A stretch of DNA of 6,037 bases from JAMCXS01 sp964459065 (GTDB lineage Bacteria; Acidobacteriota; Terriglobia; UBA7540): NCBI GenBank assembly GCA_964459065.1, contig CAYWMN010000236.1:1-6037 (forward strand), given 5' to 3'. Positions 1 to 6,037 of the stretch are shown piece after piece. The notes under the pieces were generated by a model that saw nothing but the letters and a program-made list of their open reading frames with translations, did no database searches and was not told the origin of the DNA. Numbering within the stretch: position 1 is the first letter of the stretch; every line of letters begins with the position of its first letter. The position numbers and the translations under genes were made by a program.

Positions 1-13
1 GAAGGGCTCTCGC

Positions 14-1513
14 ATGGATTTGCATCACGCTTCATCCCACACCTCCTCACGCGCCCAGAAGGACGCTCAGGATCTGGCGCATTTCGGGTATGCGCAGGAA
101 CTGTTCCGCGGCTTTGGCGGATTCTCCAATTTCGCCATTTCATTTTCCATTATTTCGATCCTCACGGGCGCCGTCACGTTGTTCGATTACGGGCTCACGA
201 TGGGCGGCCCGCTGGAAATGACTTTAGGTTGGCCGCTCGCAACCGCCGGAACACTGATGGTTGTTCTCAGCATGGCGGAACTCTGCTCGGCCATGCCAAC
301 ATCCGGAGCGATGTACCATTGGTCTGCTGAACTGGGCGGCCCGATGTGGGCCTGGTTCACTGCCTGGCTGAACATCGTGGGCCTTGTGGCGGCTATTGCC
401 GGCATCGACTACGGCTGCGCGCAGTTTCTCACTCCGATACTCGGGCTTGAATCCAAAGCGTCCACGCTGCTCATCGTGTACGGGTTTCTGCTGCTTTCCC
501 AGACGCTCATCAATCACTTTTCCACCCGCTGGGTTGCGTGGCTGAATGACTTCAGTGTCACCGTTCACATCATCGGGGTTGTTCTCCTGGTTGGAGGCCT
601 GTGGATTTTTGCTTCCAAACAACCGCTGCATTTTTTTCTGAAAGCCGCTTCGTCCAGCGATATTCACGCACCTTACACATGGCTTTTCCTGCTGGGATTA
701 CTGCAGGCTCAGTGGACCTACACTGGTTTTGACGCCTCCGCACACGTTGCGGAAGAAACGCTTGACCCGCGCCGACGCGCCCCGCAGGGCATGGTGATGT
801 CGGTTGTGGTTTCGGGATTTTTCGGGTATCTGCTCATCATGTCGCTCACCTGGTCCATCCCCAGCCTCAGCCAGGTATTGGGGGCTAAAGACGCCGGGGG
901 GCATTCGCTTCCCGCAGTGCTTGCAATTGTTGAAATGACGCTGGGCAGCCGGGCCGCCGTTGTGGTGCTTGCGCTCACTGTCCTGGCCATGTGGTTTTGC
1001 GGACTTTCGGCCTGCACCTCTGTTTCCCGCACGTTTTACGCATTCGCGCGCGACGGGGGCATGCCGCTTTCAAGACTCTGGGGCCGCATCAGCCCGCGTC
1101 ATAAAACTCCGGCAAACGCCGTTTGGCTTTCCGCCGCGCTCGCCTTCGGTGCCATGGTGTACAGCGGAGCGTACTCGGTGGTGACCTCCATCAGCGTCGT
1201 GGGGTTCTATCTGTCCTACATCATTCCGGTACTCCTCGGATGGTGGAAAAAGAGGCGCTGGATTCGAAAACGCGGGCCCTGGAACCTGCGCAATGCCACC
1301 AACCTGATTAATGTGCTGGCGCTCCTTTGGACTCTGGGAATTTGCACCTTGATGGTGATGCCGCCCAATGGGCGTGCCGGCTGGGGAATCAGCAGCGTGA
1401 TGGGTGTCTTGCTGATCATCCATTTGTTAACCGGCAAACATAAAATTCACAAAAAGCGTTGGAATCTGGTGACTGAAGAAGGGCCGGAATCAGCGGTAGA
1501 AACGGAGTCGTAA
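14..1513 (+). CDS. APC-superfamily amino acid/amine permease (GABA/choline-type transporter)
   Basis: This 499-residue inner-membrane protein is a secondary transporter of the amino acid-polyamine-organocation superfamily, most like the amino acid/choline (ACT) branch that includes GABA and choline permeases. About twelve hydrophobic segments can be placed near residues 38-59, 71-93, 113-137, 151-169, 179-200, 221-240, 258-282, 311-335, 366-387, 389-410, 429-449 and 455-474. Family signatures include FGYAQELFRGFGGFSNFAIS (24-43, first helix), PTSGAMYHWSAELGGP (95-110), the helix-6 stretch TGFDASAHVAEET (237-249) and the loop SRTFYAFARDGGMP (338-351). A short hydrophilic N-terminus precedes helix 1 and a charged tail follows helix 12. 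The ATG at 14 is preceded by AAGGG at 2-6 with a 7-nt spacer, which supports this start, although only 13 upstream bases are visible and no in-frame stop closes them. With three amine/aldehyde/alcohol enzymes downstream, it probably imports the substrate of that pathway. Family placement is firm; the substrate is unknown. Confidence 0.95.
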   Translation: MDLHHASSHTSSRAQKDAQDLAHFGYAQELFRGFGGFSNFAISFSIISILTGAVTLFDYGLTMGGPLEMTLGWPLATAGTLMVVLSMAELCSAMPTSGAMYHWSAELGGPMWAWFTAWLNIVGLVAAIAGIDYGCAQFLTPILGLESKASTLLIVYGFLLLSQTLINHFSTRWVAWLNDFSVTVHIIGVVLLVGGLWIFASKQPLHFFLKAASSSDIHAPYTWLFLLGLLQAQWTYTGFDASAHVAEETLDPRRRAPQGMVMSVVVSGFFGYLLIMSLTWSIPSLSQVLGAKDAGGHSLPAVLAIVEMTLGSRAAVVVLALTVLAMWFCGLSACTSVSRTFYAFARDGGMPLSRLWGRISPRHKTPANAVWLSAALAFGAMVYSGAYSVVTSISVVGFYLSYIIPVLLGWWKKRRWIRKRGPWNLRNATNLINVLALLWTLGICTLMVMPPNGRAGWGISSVMGVLLIIHLLTGKHKIHKKRWNLVTEEGPESAVETES

Positions 1514-1558
1514 AGGTGCATGTCGGCGCCCCATAACCAAGAAACATTCCTGCATCGA

Positions 1559-1586
1559 TTGAGAAGATCATTTATTCTTGTGAAAT
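1559..1586 (+). promoter_or_regulatory. weak sigma70-like promoter candidate ahead of the aldehyde dehydrogenase
   Basis: TTGAGA at 1559-1564 and TGAAAT at 1581-1586 are 16 bases apart and resemble -35 and -10 elements, each with imperfect agreement to consensus. They lie in a locally AT-rich part of the 169-base gap between the permease and the aldehyde dehydrogenase, about 100 bases before the ATG. The gap is long enough for an independent promoter. Such pairs also occur by chance, and the organism's consensus is unknown. Confidence 0.22.
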
Positions 1587-1588
1587 CA

Positions 1589-1614
1589 AGCCGTCACGCT
1601 TTTGATGGGCGGCT
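1589..1614 (+). other. stem-loop in the leader of the aldehyde dehydrogenase gene
   Basis: AGCCGTC at 1589-1595 can pair with GGCGGCT at 1608-1614 (seven pairs including one G-U) around a 12-base loop containing TTTT. No T-run follows the 3' arm, so it is not a classic intrinsic terminator for the permease gene. It sits between the weak promoter candidate and the Shine-Dalgarno, so it could be a leader structure, a weak terminator or chance. No known riboswitch class was recognised. Confidence 0.25.
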
Positions 1615-1682
1615 CAAGCTGTTCGCGGTGGGGGATTTTCGAGGGTGCTTAACCCGCACGAAGAAAAGCTGAAAGGAACATT

Positions 1683-3161
1683 ATGGAACCCGCAGCAATC
1701 ATCAAAACCCTGAAAAGCGGAAAACTGTTGATCAACGGAAGATATGAAGACGCTGCTTCCGGAAAGACGATTCCAGTCATCAATCCGGCTACCGGCGAAC
1801 AACTGGCCACGGTGCCTGATGCCTCCACGGAGGATATTGACCGCGCTGTCGCGAGCGCACGGCGCACCTTTGAATCCGGCGTTTGGCGCAACCGGAAAGT
1901 TTCCGAGCGCGAGAAAATCATCTGGCGCATCGGAGAACTGATCGAAAAAAACAAGGAAGAGCTGGGAATGCTCGAGTCGCTGAACAATGGCAAGACCTTC
2001 CGAGAGGCGCTTCGCGGTGACATTCCTCCTTCCTGGGACATCTTCTACTATTACGCCGGCTGGACGCGAAAGATTTACGGTGAAACCATTCCGGTTGATG
2101 GTGACTACCTTAATTACACGCTTCGTGAACCGGTGGGCGTGGTGGGCATGATTACTGCCTGGAACTATCCCCTGCTGCTGGCCGCCTGGAAGGTGGCCCC
2201 GGCGCTTGCAACCGGATGCTCGATGGTGATCAAGCCTTCGGAACTGACACCTCTCACCACGTTCAAGCTGGCCGAGTACTGCCTGGAAGCGGGTGTGCCG
2301 GAGGGCGTGGTGAACGTTGTAACGGGTTATGGACCGACCGCCGGCGAAGCGCTCGGGCGGCATATGGACGTGGACAAAATTGCCTTTACGGGGAGCATTC
2401 GCACGGCGCGTTCGCTGCTGAGGGCCTCGGCGGAAAGCAACCTGAAGCGCCTGTCGCTTGAACTCGGAGGGAAGTCGCCCAACATTATTTTCTCGGACGC
2501 TGACCTGGAGCGTGCGGCAAATTCCGCCTTTTGGGGCATCTATGCCAACAAGGGCGAAGTTTGCAGCGCCGGCTCTCGATTGCTGGTTCACGAAAAGGTC
2601 TATGACGACTTTGTCGGCCAGCTAGCCGAGCGTGCAAGAGCCATGAAGGTTGGCAACCCGCTCGATCCTGCCACCGAAATGGGCGCGCAAATCAGCCAAT
2701 CGCAGTTGGACCGCATCCTGAGCTATATTGAGTCCGGCAAACAGGACGGCGCGCGACTGCTTTGCGGAGGCGAACGCGATATCGAAGGCGACAAGGCCAA
2801 AGGCTATTACGTCAAGCCAACCATCTTTGCGGACGTGAATCCGCAAATGAAGATTGCACAGGAAGAGATCTTTGGCCCTGTTCTGGTTGCTCTGAAATTT
2901 AAGGACGAACAGGAGGCCGCTGCCATTGCAAATGGTACGATCTACGGACTGGTTTCTGCGGTCTGGACTCGTGACATCGGCGTGGCGCACCGTATGGCGC
3001 GTGCCATCAAGGCCGGTTCAGTCTGGATCAACGATTACAATTGCTTTGACAGTGCTTCGCCATTTGGAGGTTATAAACAGAGCGGTTTCGGGCGCGAAAT
3101 GGGATCGCACGCGCTTGAATCCTACACGCAGGTAAAATCTGTCTGGGTCTCGTTAGCCTGA
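1683..3161 (+). CDS. NAD-dependent aldehyde dehydrogenase (ALDH superfamily, PuuC/BetB-like)
   Basis: This 492-residue cytoplasmic enzyme oxidises an aldehyde to the carboxylic acid and matches the usual ALDH length. The oxyanion-hole Asn is N161 in ITAWNYP, K184 and E187 lie in IKPSELTP, the general base is E260 in LELGGKSPN, and the nucleophile is C294 in NKGEVCSAGSR. E395 and F397 lie in EEIFGPV, and the C-terminal signature SPFGGYKQSGFGRE spans 459-472. Glu at 187, rather than a small residue, is typical of NAD-preferring members. The cofactor loop reads FTGSIRTAR (235-243), with Ala242 where many relatives have the second Gly of GSTxxG. The start is supported by AAAGGA at 1672-1677, five bases before the ATG, and by an in-frame stop at 1650-1652. 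It lies 169 bases after the permease and 115 before the ligase. In context it probably oxidises a gamma-glutamylamino-aldehyde or simple amino-aldehyde. The superfamily is certain, but betaine aldehyde or other aldehydes remain possible. Confidence 0.97.
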   Translation: MEPAAIIKTLKSGKLLINGRYEDAASGKTIPVINPATGEQLATVPDASTEDIDRAVASARRTFESGVWRNRKVSEREKIIWRIGELIEKNKEELGMLESLNNGKTFREALRGDIPPSWDIFYYYAGWTRKIYGETIPVDGDYLNYTLREPVGVVGMITAWNYPLLLAAWKVAPALATGCSMVIKPSELTPLTTFKLAEYCLEAGVPEGVVNVVTGYGPTAGEALGRHMDVDKIAFTGSIRTARSLLRASAESNLKRLSLELGGKSPNIIFSDADLERAANSAFWGIYANKGEVCSAGSRLLVHEKVYDDFVGQLAERARAMKVGNPLDPATEMGAQISQSQLDRILSYIESGKQDGARLLCGGERDIEGDKAKGYYVKPTIFADVNPQMKIAQEEIFGPVLVALKFKDEQEAAAIANGTIYGLVSAVWTRDIGVAHRMARAIKAGSVWINDYNCFDSASPFGGYKQSGFGREMGSHALESYTQVKSVWVSLA

Positions 3162-3193
3162 TTCTGCCAGGTGTTGAACTGGAAGATCAGCAG

Positions 3194-3280
3194 ATGAGCG
3201 CTTCGTATCAGCCGGGGCGCATTTCCGGAGTTTCGCTAAATCAGGCGTGTGAGAGTGGTCGCAAGGGGAAAGCGGAATGA
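3194..3280 (+). CDS. possible 28-codon leader ORF overlapping the ligase start
   Basis: An ATG at 3194 opens a 28-codon frame starting MSASYQPGR and ending GRKGKAE, with a TGA at 3278-3280. The stop overlaps the ATG of the downstream ligase gene (3277) in the ATGA arrangement typical of translational coupling. GGAAG at 3181-3185 with an 8-base spacer is a passable Shine-Dalgarno. The peptide matches no family I recognise and has no membrane segment or run of one amino acid that would suggest attenuation. It may be a coupling leader peptide or a chance frame in the 115-base gap; chance is the more likely explanation without conservation data. Confidence 0.22.
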   Translation: MSASYQPGRISGVSLNQACESGRKGKAE

Positions 3281-4641
3281 CACTTCAACAGATCAAACAG
3301 GCGTTTAACAAATACCGGATTGACAAGATCAAGCTGGGCGGTTTTGACTCCGACGGCATTCTGCGCGGCAAGTATGTTTCGCGTGAGAAATTCCTTTCTG
3401 CGGCCAAACACGGTCTGGGTTTCTGCGACGTGATCTTTGGATGGGACAGCGCGGACGCGCTTTACGACCAGGCGGCGATTACCGGCTGGCACACGGGGTA
3501 CCCTGACACGCTGGCCAAGATCGACCTTTCCACCTTTCGGAGACTTCCCTGGGAGGAAGGCACGGCGTTTTTCCTGCTCGATTTCTTCCGAACGGATGGG
3601 AGTCCCCTCGCCGTTTCCCCTCGCCAGCTTCTGCAGCGGGTTGTTGAAAGAACCCACTCCATGGGCTACGTCCCGCGGGCTTCCCTGGAGTATGAATACT
3701 GGTTCTTCCGCGAGGATCCGGATTCAGTGCGCACCAAGAACTACAGTAACCTTGTGCCCTTGAGCCCGGGAATGTTCGGCTACAGCGTTTTGCGGGCTTC
3801 AACCTACTCCGATCTTGCCCATGACATCCTGAACACGATGCGAGATCTGGATATTGAAATCGAGGGCCACCACACGGAGACCGGCCCGGGCGTGTACGAA
3901 ACGGCCATCCGGGTGGACGACGTTCTGAGAGCCGCTGACAAAGCTGCATTGTTCAAAATGGCGGTCAAGGTGCTTGCCCAGAAGCGCGGCCTTATGGCCA
4001 CGTTTATGGCTAAGTGGAATTCTCAACTTCCCGGATCCAGCGGCCACGTTCACCAGAGCCTGATGGACCGCCGCGCTGGCAAGAATCTGTTCTGGGGAGG
4101 AGCGCGTAAAGCTCTGATGGGAGGCATGTCGGCGCTGATGCAGCAATACATGGCAGGCCAGTTGGCACTGATGCCGGAGTATGCCGTGATGCTTGAACCT
4201 ACGGTCAATTCTTACAAACGCACTGCTCCCAGCACGCTGAGTTGGGCCCCGTCCAATGTTACCTGGGGCCTTGACAACCGCACCGCCGCGCTGCGGGCGA
4301 TTGTAGCGGGACCGAAGGTGACGCGTGTGGAACATCGCCTGCCAGGCGCCGACGCGAATCCTTATCTTGCCATCGCCGCCAGTCTCGCTTCCGGACTCTA
4401 TGGAGTGCAACACAAGCTGAAGCTTTCTGCTCCTGTAGCCAACGCCTACCAAACTGAAGCGCCGGCTCTTCCGCGCACACTGAAGGAAGCCAACCAGGCC
4501 TTCAGCGAGAGCCGGTTTGCCCGCGACTGGTTTGGCGAAGAGTTTGTAAAGTTTTATTCCATGACGCGCGACTGGGAGGTCCGGCAATTTGAACGCGCCG
4601 TCACCAACTGGGAGATGGAGCGTTACTTTGAATCGATCTGA
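3277..4641 (+). CDS. glutamine synthetase-like gamma-glutamyl-amine ligase (PuuA/GlnA4/IpuC type)
   Basis: This 454-residue cytoplasmic enzyme belongs to the glutamine synthetase I fold, close in length to GlnA and PuuA. A beta-grasp N-terminal domain (about 1-105, with FDSDGILRGKYV at 23-34 and FGWDSAD at 54-60) precedes the ATP-grasp-like catalytic domain. Probable metal ligands are E138 and E140 (LEYEYWFF), E201 and E208 (ETGPGVYE), H257 (SSGHVHQS) and E352 (VEHRLPGADANPYLA). Substrate and phosphate arginines are R315 (NSYKR), R335 and R340 (DNRTAALR) and R354. The flap that carries the ammonium-site Glu in true glutamine synthetase (PGYEAP) reads PSTLSWAP (318-325), two residues longer and without Glu. 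The NLYDLP adenylylation motif is also absent. This favours ligation of glutamate to an amine rather than ammonia assimilation. AAGGGG at 3263-3268 lies 8 bases before the ATG, and an in-frame stop at 3250-3252 fixes the start. The amine could be a polyamine, ethanolamine or an alkylamine. Confidence 0.93.
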   Translation: MTLQQIKQAFNKYRIDKIKLGGFDSDGILRGKYVSREKFLSAAKHGLGFCDVIFGWDSADALYDQAAITGWHTGYPDTLAKIDLSTFRRLPWEEGTAFFLLDFFRTDGSPLAVSPRQLLQRVVERTHSMGYVPRASLEYEYWFFREDPDSVRTKNYSNLVPLSPGMFGYSVLRASTYSDLAHDILNTMRDLDIEIEGHHTETGPGVYETAIRVDDVLRAADKAALFKMAVKVLAQKRGLMATFMAKWNSQLPGSSGHVHQSLMDRRAGKNLFWGGARKALMGGMSALMQQYMAGQLALMPEYAVMLEPTVNSYKRTAPSTLSWAPSNVTWGLDNRTAALRAIVAGPKVTRVEHRLPGADANPYLAIAASLASGLYGVQHKLKLSAPVANAYQTEAPALPRTLKEANQAFSESRFARDWFGEEFVKFYSMTRDWEVRQFERAVTNWEMERYFESI

Positions 4642-4664
4642 TCGCGTAAATTGAAGGCTTTGTA

Positions 4665-4714
4665 TCCGGTCCGCCAGGCTTCCCGCTGCGATGAAGCGAG
4701 CCGACCGAGCCGGA
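4665..4714 (+). other. imperfect inverted repeat between ligase and alcohol dehydrogenase
   Basis: TCCGG (4665-4669) and CCGGA (4710-4714) form an outer pair of arms, and GCTTC (4678-4682) with GAAGC (4693-4697) forms an inner stem with a 10-base loop. Together they could fold into an interrupted hairpin in the 125-base gap. No T-run follows, so a strong intrinsic terminator is unlikely. It may be an mRNA-processing or protective structure, or chance in GC-rich DNA. Confidence 0.22.
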
Positions 4715-4746
4715 CAATAACTTAAATCCACGAGACATTTTCCCCG

Positions 4747-4752
4747 AAGGAG
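4747..4752 (+). promoter_or_regulatory. Shine-Dalgarno AAGGAG with long spacing to the ADH start
   Basis: AAGGAG is a near-perfect Shine-Dalgarno, but 14 bases separate it from the ATG at 4767, against a usual 5-9. No other ATG, GTG or TTG lies in frame between an in-frame stop at 4692-4694 and 4767, and the ATG start gives a normal family N-terminus. The start therefore stands, and the wide spacing may lower initiation efficiency. Confidence 0.5.
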
Positions 4753-4766
4753 CGCGAACGTTTAAC

Positions 4767-5927
4767 ATGAGCAACGGAATCTCGACCTTTGCTTTTCCCA
4801 CACGCATCATTTTTGGAGCAGGCTCGGTCAACGCGATCGGCGAGGAAATCTCGAAGCACGGCATTCAGAAGCCCTTGCTGGTAACAGACCCCGGCGTGGT
4901 CAAAGCGGGGCTGGTTGGCCGCGTCGCGCAGGCCATGCCGGGAATTCAATTTGCCCTGTTTGATTCCGTAAGTCCCAATCCGACGGAGAAGAATGTTCTG
5001 GAAGGGATCGAGCGATACCGGCAGGAGCACTGTGACGGCATTGTGGCATTGGGCGGAGGCAGCCCCCTGGATGCGGGTAAAGTCATCCGCCTGGGAGTCA
5101 CTCATCCGCTGCCTCTCGACCGGTACGACGACCAACTGAACGGCGGCGACAAAATTGGTAGCAACCTGCCTCCCATGATTGCCGTTGCCACCACCTCCGG
5201 TACGGGAAGCGAAGTGGGGCGCAGCGCTGTGATCCTGCTCGAATCCACCGACCGCAAAACCGTCATCTTCAGTCCGCACCTGATTCCAAATGTTGCGATT
5301 GACGATCCCGAACTGACCGTCGGGATGCCGCCGGCCATTACGGCGGGACCGGGGCTTGACGCTCTTACCCATAACGTTGAGGCCTATCTGGCCAAAGGTT
5401 ACCATCCCATGTGCGACGCCATCGCGCTCCACGGGACGCGACTGGCTGCCAGAAGCCTGGCGGCAGCTGTCCACAACGGCAGTGACCTCCAGGCGCGAAC
5501 CGACATGATGATGGCTGCGGTGATGGGAGCGGTGGCTTTCCAGAAAGGACTGGGAGTGGTGCACTCGCTGGCGCATCCGCTGTCATCGATCGCAGGTCTG
5601 CATCATGGAACCACCAACGGCGTTCTCCTGCCTTACGCCCTGGAATTTAACCGCACGGTTGTTGAAGACCGGATCCGTGATCTTGCGGTCGCGATGGACC
5701 TGGACGTTGCCGGGCTGTCCGTGCATGATGCCGCCACAGCCGCCATCAGCCACGTCCGCGATTTGCTCAGGGAAATCGGTGTGCCGGAACACCTCAGCGC
5801 GCTGGGGATAAGCCAGGAGATCATTCCCGCGCTTTCTGCAAAGGCCATGGAAGATGCCTGCCACCTTCTGAATCCGCGCCCATGCACGCTATCGGACATG
5901 ACGGCTCTCTACGAGGCCGCGCTGTAG
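4767..5927 (+). CDS. iron-containing alcohol dehydrogenase (group III, FucO/EutG-like)
   Basis: This 386-residue cytoplasmic enzyme interconverts a primary alcohol and an aldehyde with NAD(P) and a divalent metal, usually Fe2+. The N-terminal nucleotide-binding domain carries FGAGS (16-20), the GGGSPLDAGK dinucleotide loop (96-105) and the TTSGTGSEV motif (142-150). The helical C-terminal domain carries the metal ligands D198 and H202 (GLDALTHNVEAY), H266 (GVVHSLAHP) and H280 (GLHHGTTNG). The 14-residue spacing of the last two matches E. coli FucO, and H270 is the conserved extra active-site His. Length is close to FucO (382), so the gene appears complete. The start is fixed by an in-frame stop at 4692-4694. 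As the last co-directional gene it fits oxidation of a hydroxyl group, possibly on a gamma-glutamylated amino alcohol, feeding the upstream aldehyde dehydrogenase. It could equally reduce a toxic aldehyde. Substrate range in this family cannot be read from sequence. Confidence 0.96.
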   Translation: MSNGISTFAFPTRIIFGAGSVNAIGEEISKHGIQKPLLVTDPGVVKAGLVGRVAQAMPGIQFALFDSVSPNPTEKNVLEGIERYRQEHCDGIVALGGGSPLDAGKVIRLGVTHPLPLDRYDDQLNGGDKIGSNLPPMIAVATTSGTGSEVGRSAVILLESTDRKTVIFSPHLIPNVAIDDPELTVGMPPAITAGPGLDALTHNVEAYLAKGYHPMCDAIALHGTRLAARSLAAAVHNGSDLQARTDMMMAAVMGAVAFQKGLGVVHSLAHPLSSIAGLHHGTTNGVLLPYALEFNRTVVEDRIRDLAVAMDLDVAGLSVHDAATAAISHVRDLLREIGVPEHLSALGISQEIIPALSAKAMEDACHLLNPRPCTLSDMTALYEAAL

Positions 5928-5931
5928 AGTT

Positions 5932-5957
5932 GGCCTGCCTGCTGCGGCAAACAGGCC
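5932..5957. terminator. possible hairpin terminator after the last gene
   Basis: GGCCTG (5932-5937) pairs with CAGGCC (5952-5957) five bases after the ADH stop, and CC (5938-5939) can extend the stem imperfectly to GG (5946-5947) inside a 14-base loop. There is no T-run on either side, so it would be a weak or non-canonical terminator. Its position right after the last gene is the main support. Confidence 0.3.
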
Positions 5958-6037
5958 CCCAATTGTGGAGGAAGCTTGCCGGAGCTACTCCCGATCTTCC
6001 TTAAGCCCGGCGGGTGTCGTGCCGTGGTGGTGGGCAG

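Noticed and set aside
631..637. Run of seven T in the permease gene, a possible slippage or frameshift site
   Set aside because: It encodes two Phe codons in a normal reading frame and the permease is full length on both sides, so there is no sign of programmed or accidental frameshifting.
1614..2591. 325-codon open frame on the minus strand opposite the aldehyde dehydrogenase
   Set aside because: It lies antisense to a gene with full family motifs, has a low-complexity Arg/Gly/His-rich composition typical of reversed GC-biased codons, and shows no recognisable domain.
3277..4641. Calling the ligase a true ammonia-assimilating glutamine synthetase (glnA)
   Set aside because: The PGYEAP flap Glu and the NLYDLP adenylylation motif are missing, and the neighbours are amine/aldehyde/alcohol enzymes rather than nitrogen-regulation genes such as glnB or ntrBC.
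3799..4731. 310-codon open frame on the minus strand opposite the ligase
   Set aside because: It is an antisense shadow of the glutamine-synthetase-like gene, with Arg/His/Gly-rich composition and no family motif.
4722..5576. 284-codon open frame on the minus strand opposite the alcohol dehydrogenase
   Set aside because: It is an antisense shadow of the Fe-ADH gene, rich in His, Arg and Gln, with no recognisable domain.
14..5927. Assigning the cluster as the E. coli-type Puu putrescine pathway
   Set aside because: No PuuB-like amine oxidase or PuuD-like hydrolase is present, and the Fe-ADH has no role in that route, so puu gene symbols were not used.
5965..6037. GTG-initiated + strand frame open to the window end
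   Set aside because: It runs only 24 codons, has no good Shine-Dalgarno and gives a Ser/Trp-rich peptide with no recognisable N-terminus.

Overview
This window holds four complete genes, all on the + strand, covering about 90% of the sequence. In order they encode an APC-superfamily amine/amino-acid permease (14-1513), an NAD-type aldehyde dehydrogenase (1683-3161), a glutamine-synthetase-like gamma-glutamyl-amine ligase (3277-4641) and a group III iron-dependent alcohol dehydrogenase (4767-5927). Each of the three enzymes keeps its family's catalytic or metal-binding residues, so none looks broken. No RNA gene, mobile element, CRISPR array or prophage signal was found. The GC-rich third codon positions, moderately high overall GC (estimated by eye, upper 50s %) and family flavour suggest a free-living soil or sediment bacterium, possibly Acidobacteriota or a similar phylum. 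That taxonomic guess is weak and rests on general resemblance only.

Layout: the genes are separated by gaps of 169, 115 and 125 bases, loose for a tight operon, but orientation and function argue for one functional cluster. The 169-base gap holds a weak promoter-like pair and a 7-bp stem-loop ahead of the aldehyde dehydrogenase. The 115-base gap holds a possible 28-codon leader ORF whose stop overlaps the ligase start as ATGA. The 125-base gap holds an imperfect inverted repeat and a Shine-Dalgarno placed unusually far (14 nt) from the alcohol dehydrogenase start. The last 110 bases contain a GC-rich hairpin after the final stop, and possibly the tail of a convergent minus-strand gene.

How the genes may work together (inference): the permease would import a small amine or amino alcohol. 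The ligase would mask its amino group as a gamma-glutamyl amide at the cost of ATP. The alcohol dehydrogenase would oxidise a hydroxyl to an aldehyde, and the aldehyde dehydrogenase would oxidise that to the acid. A gamma-glutamyl hydrolase, not seen here, would then release glutamate and an amino acid. This matches the logic proposed for ethanolamine use through gamma-glutamylethanolamide in Streptomyces (GlnA4) better than the E. coli Puu putrescine route, because an alcohol dehydrogenase is present where an amine oxidase (PuuB) would be expected. The substrate cannot be read from the sequence.
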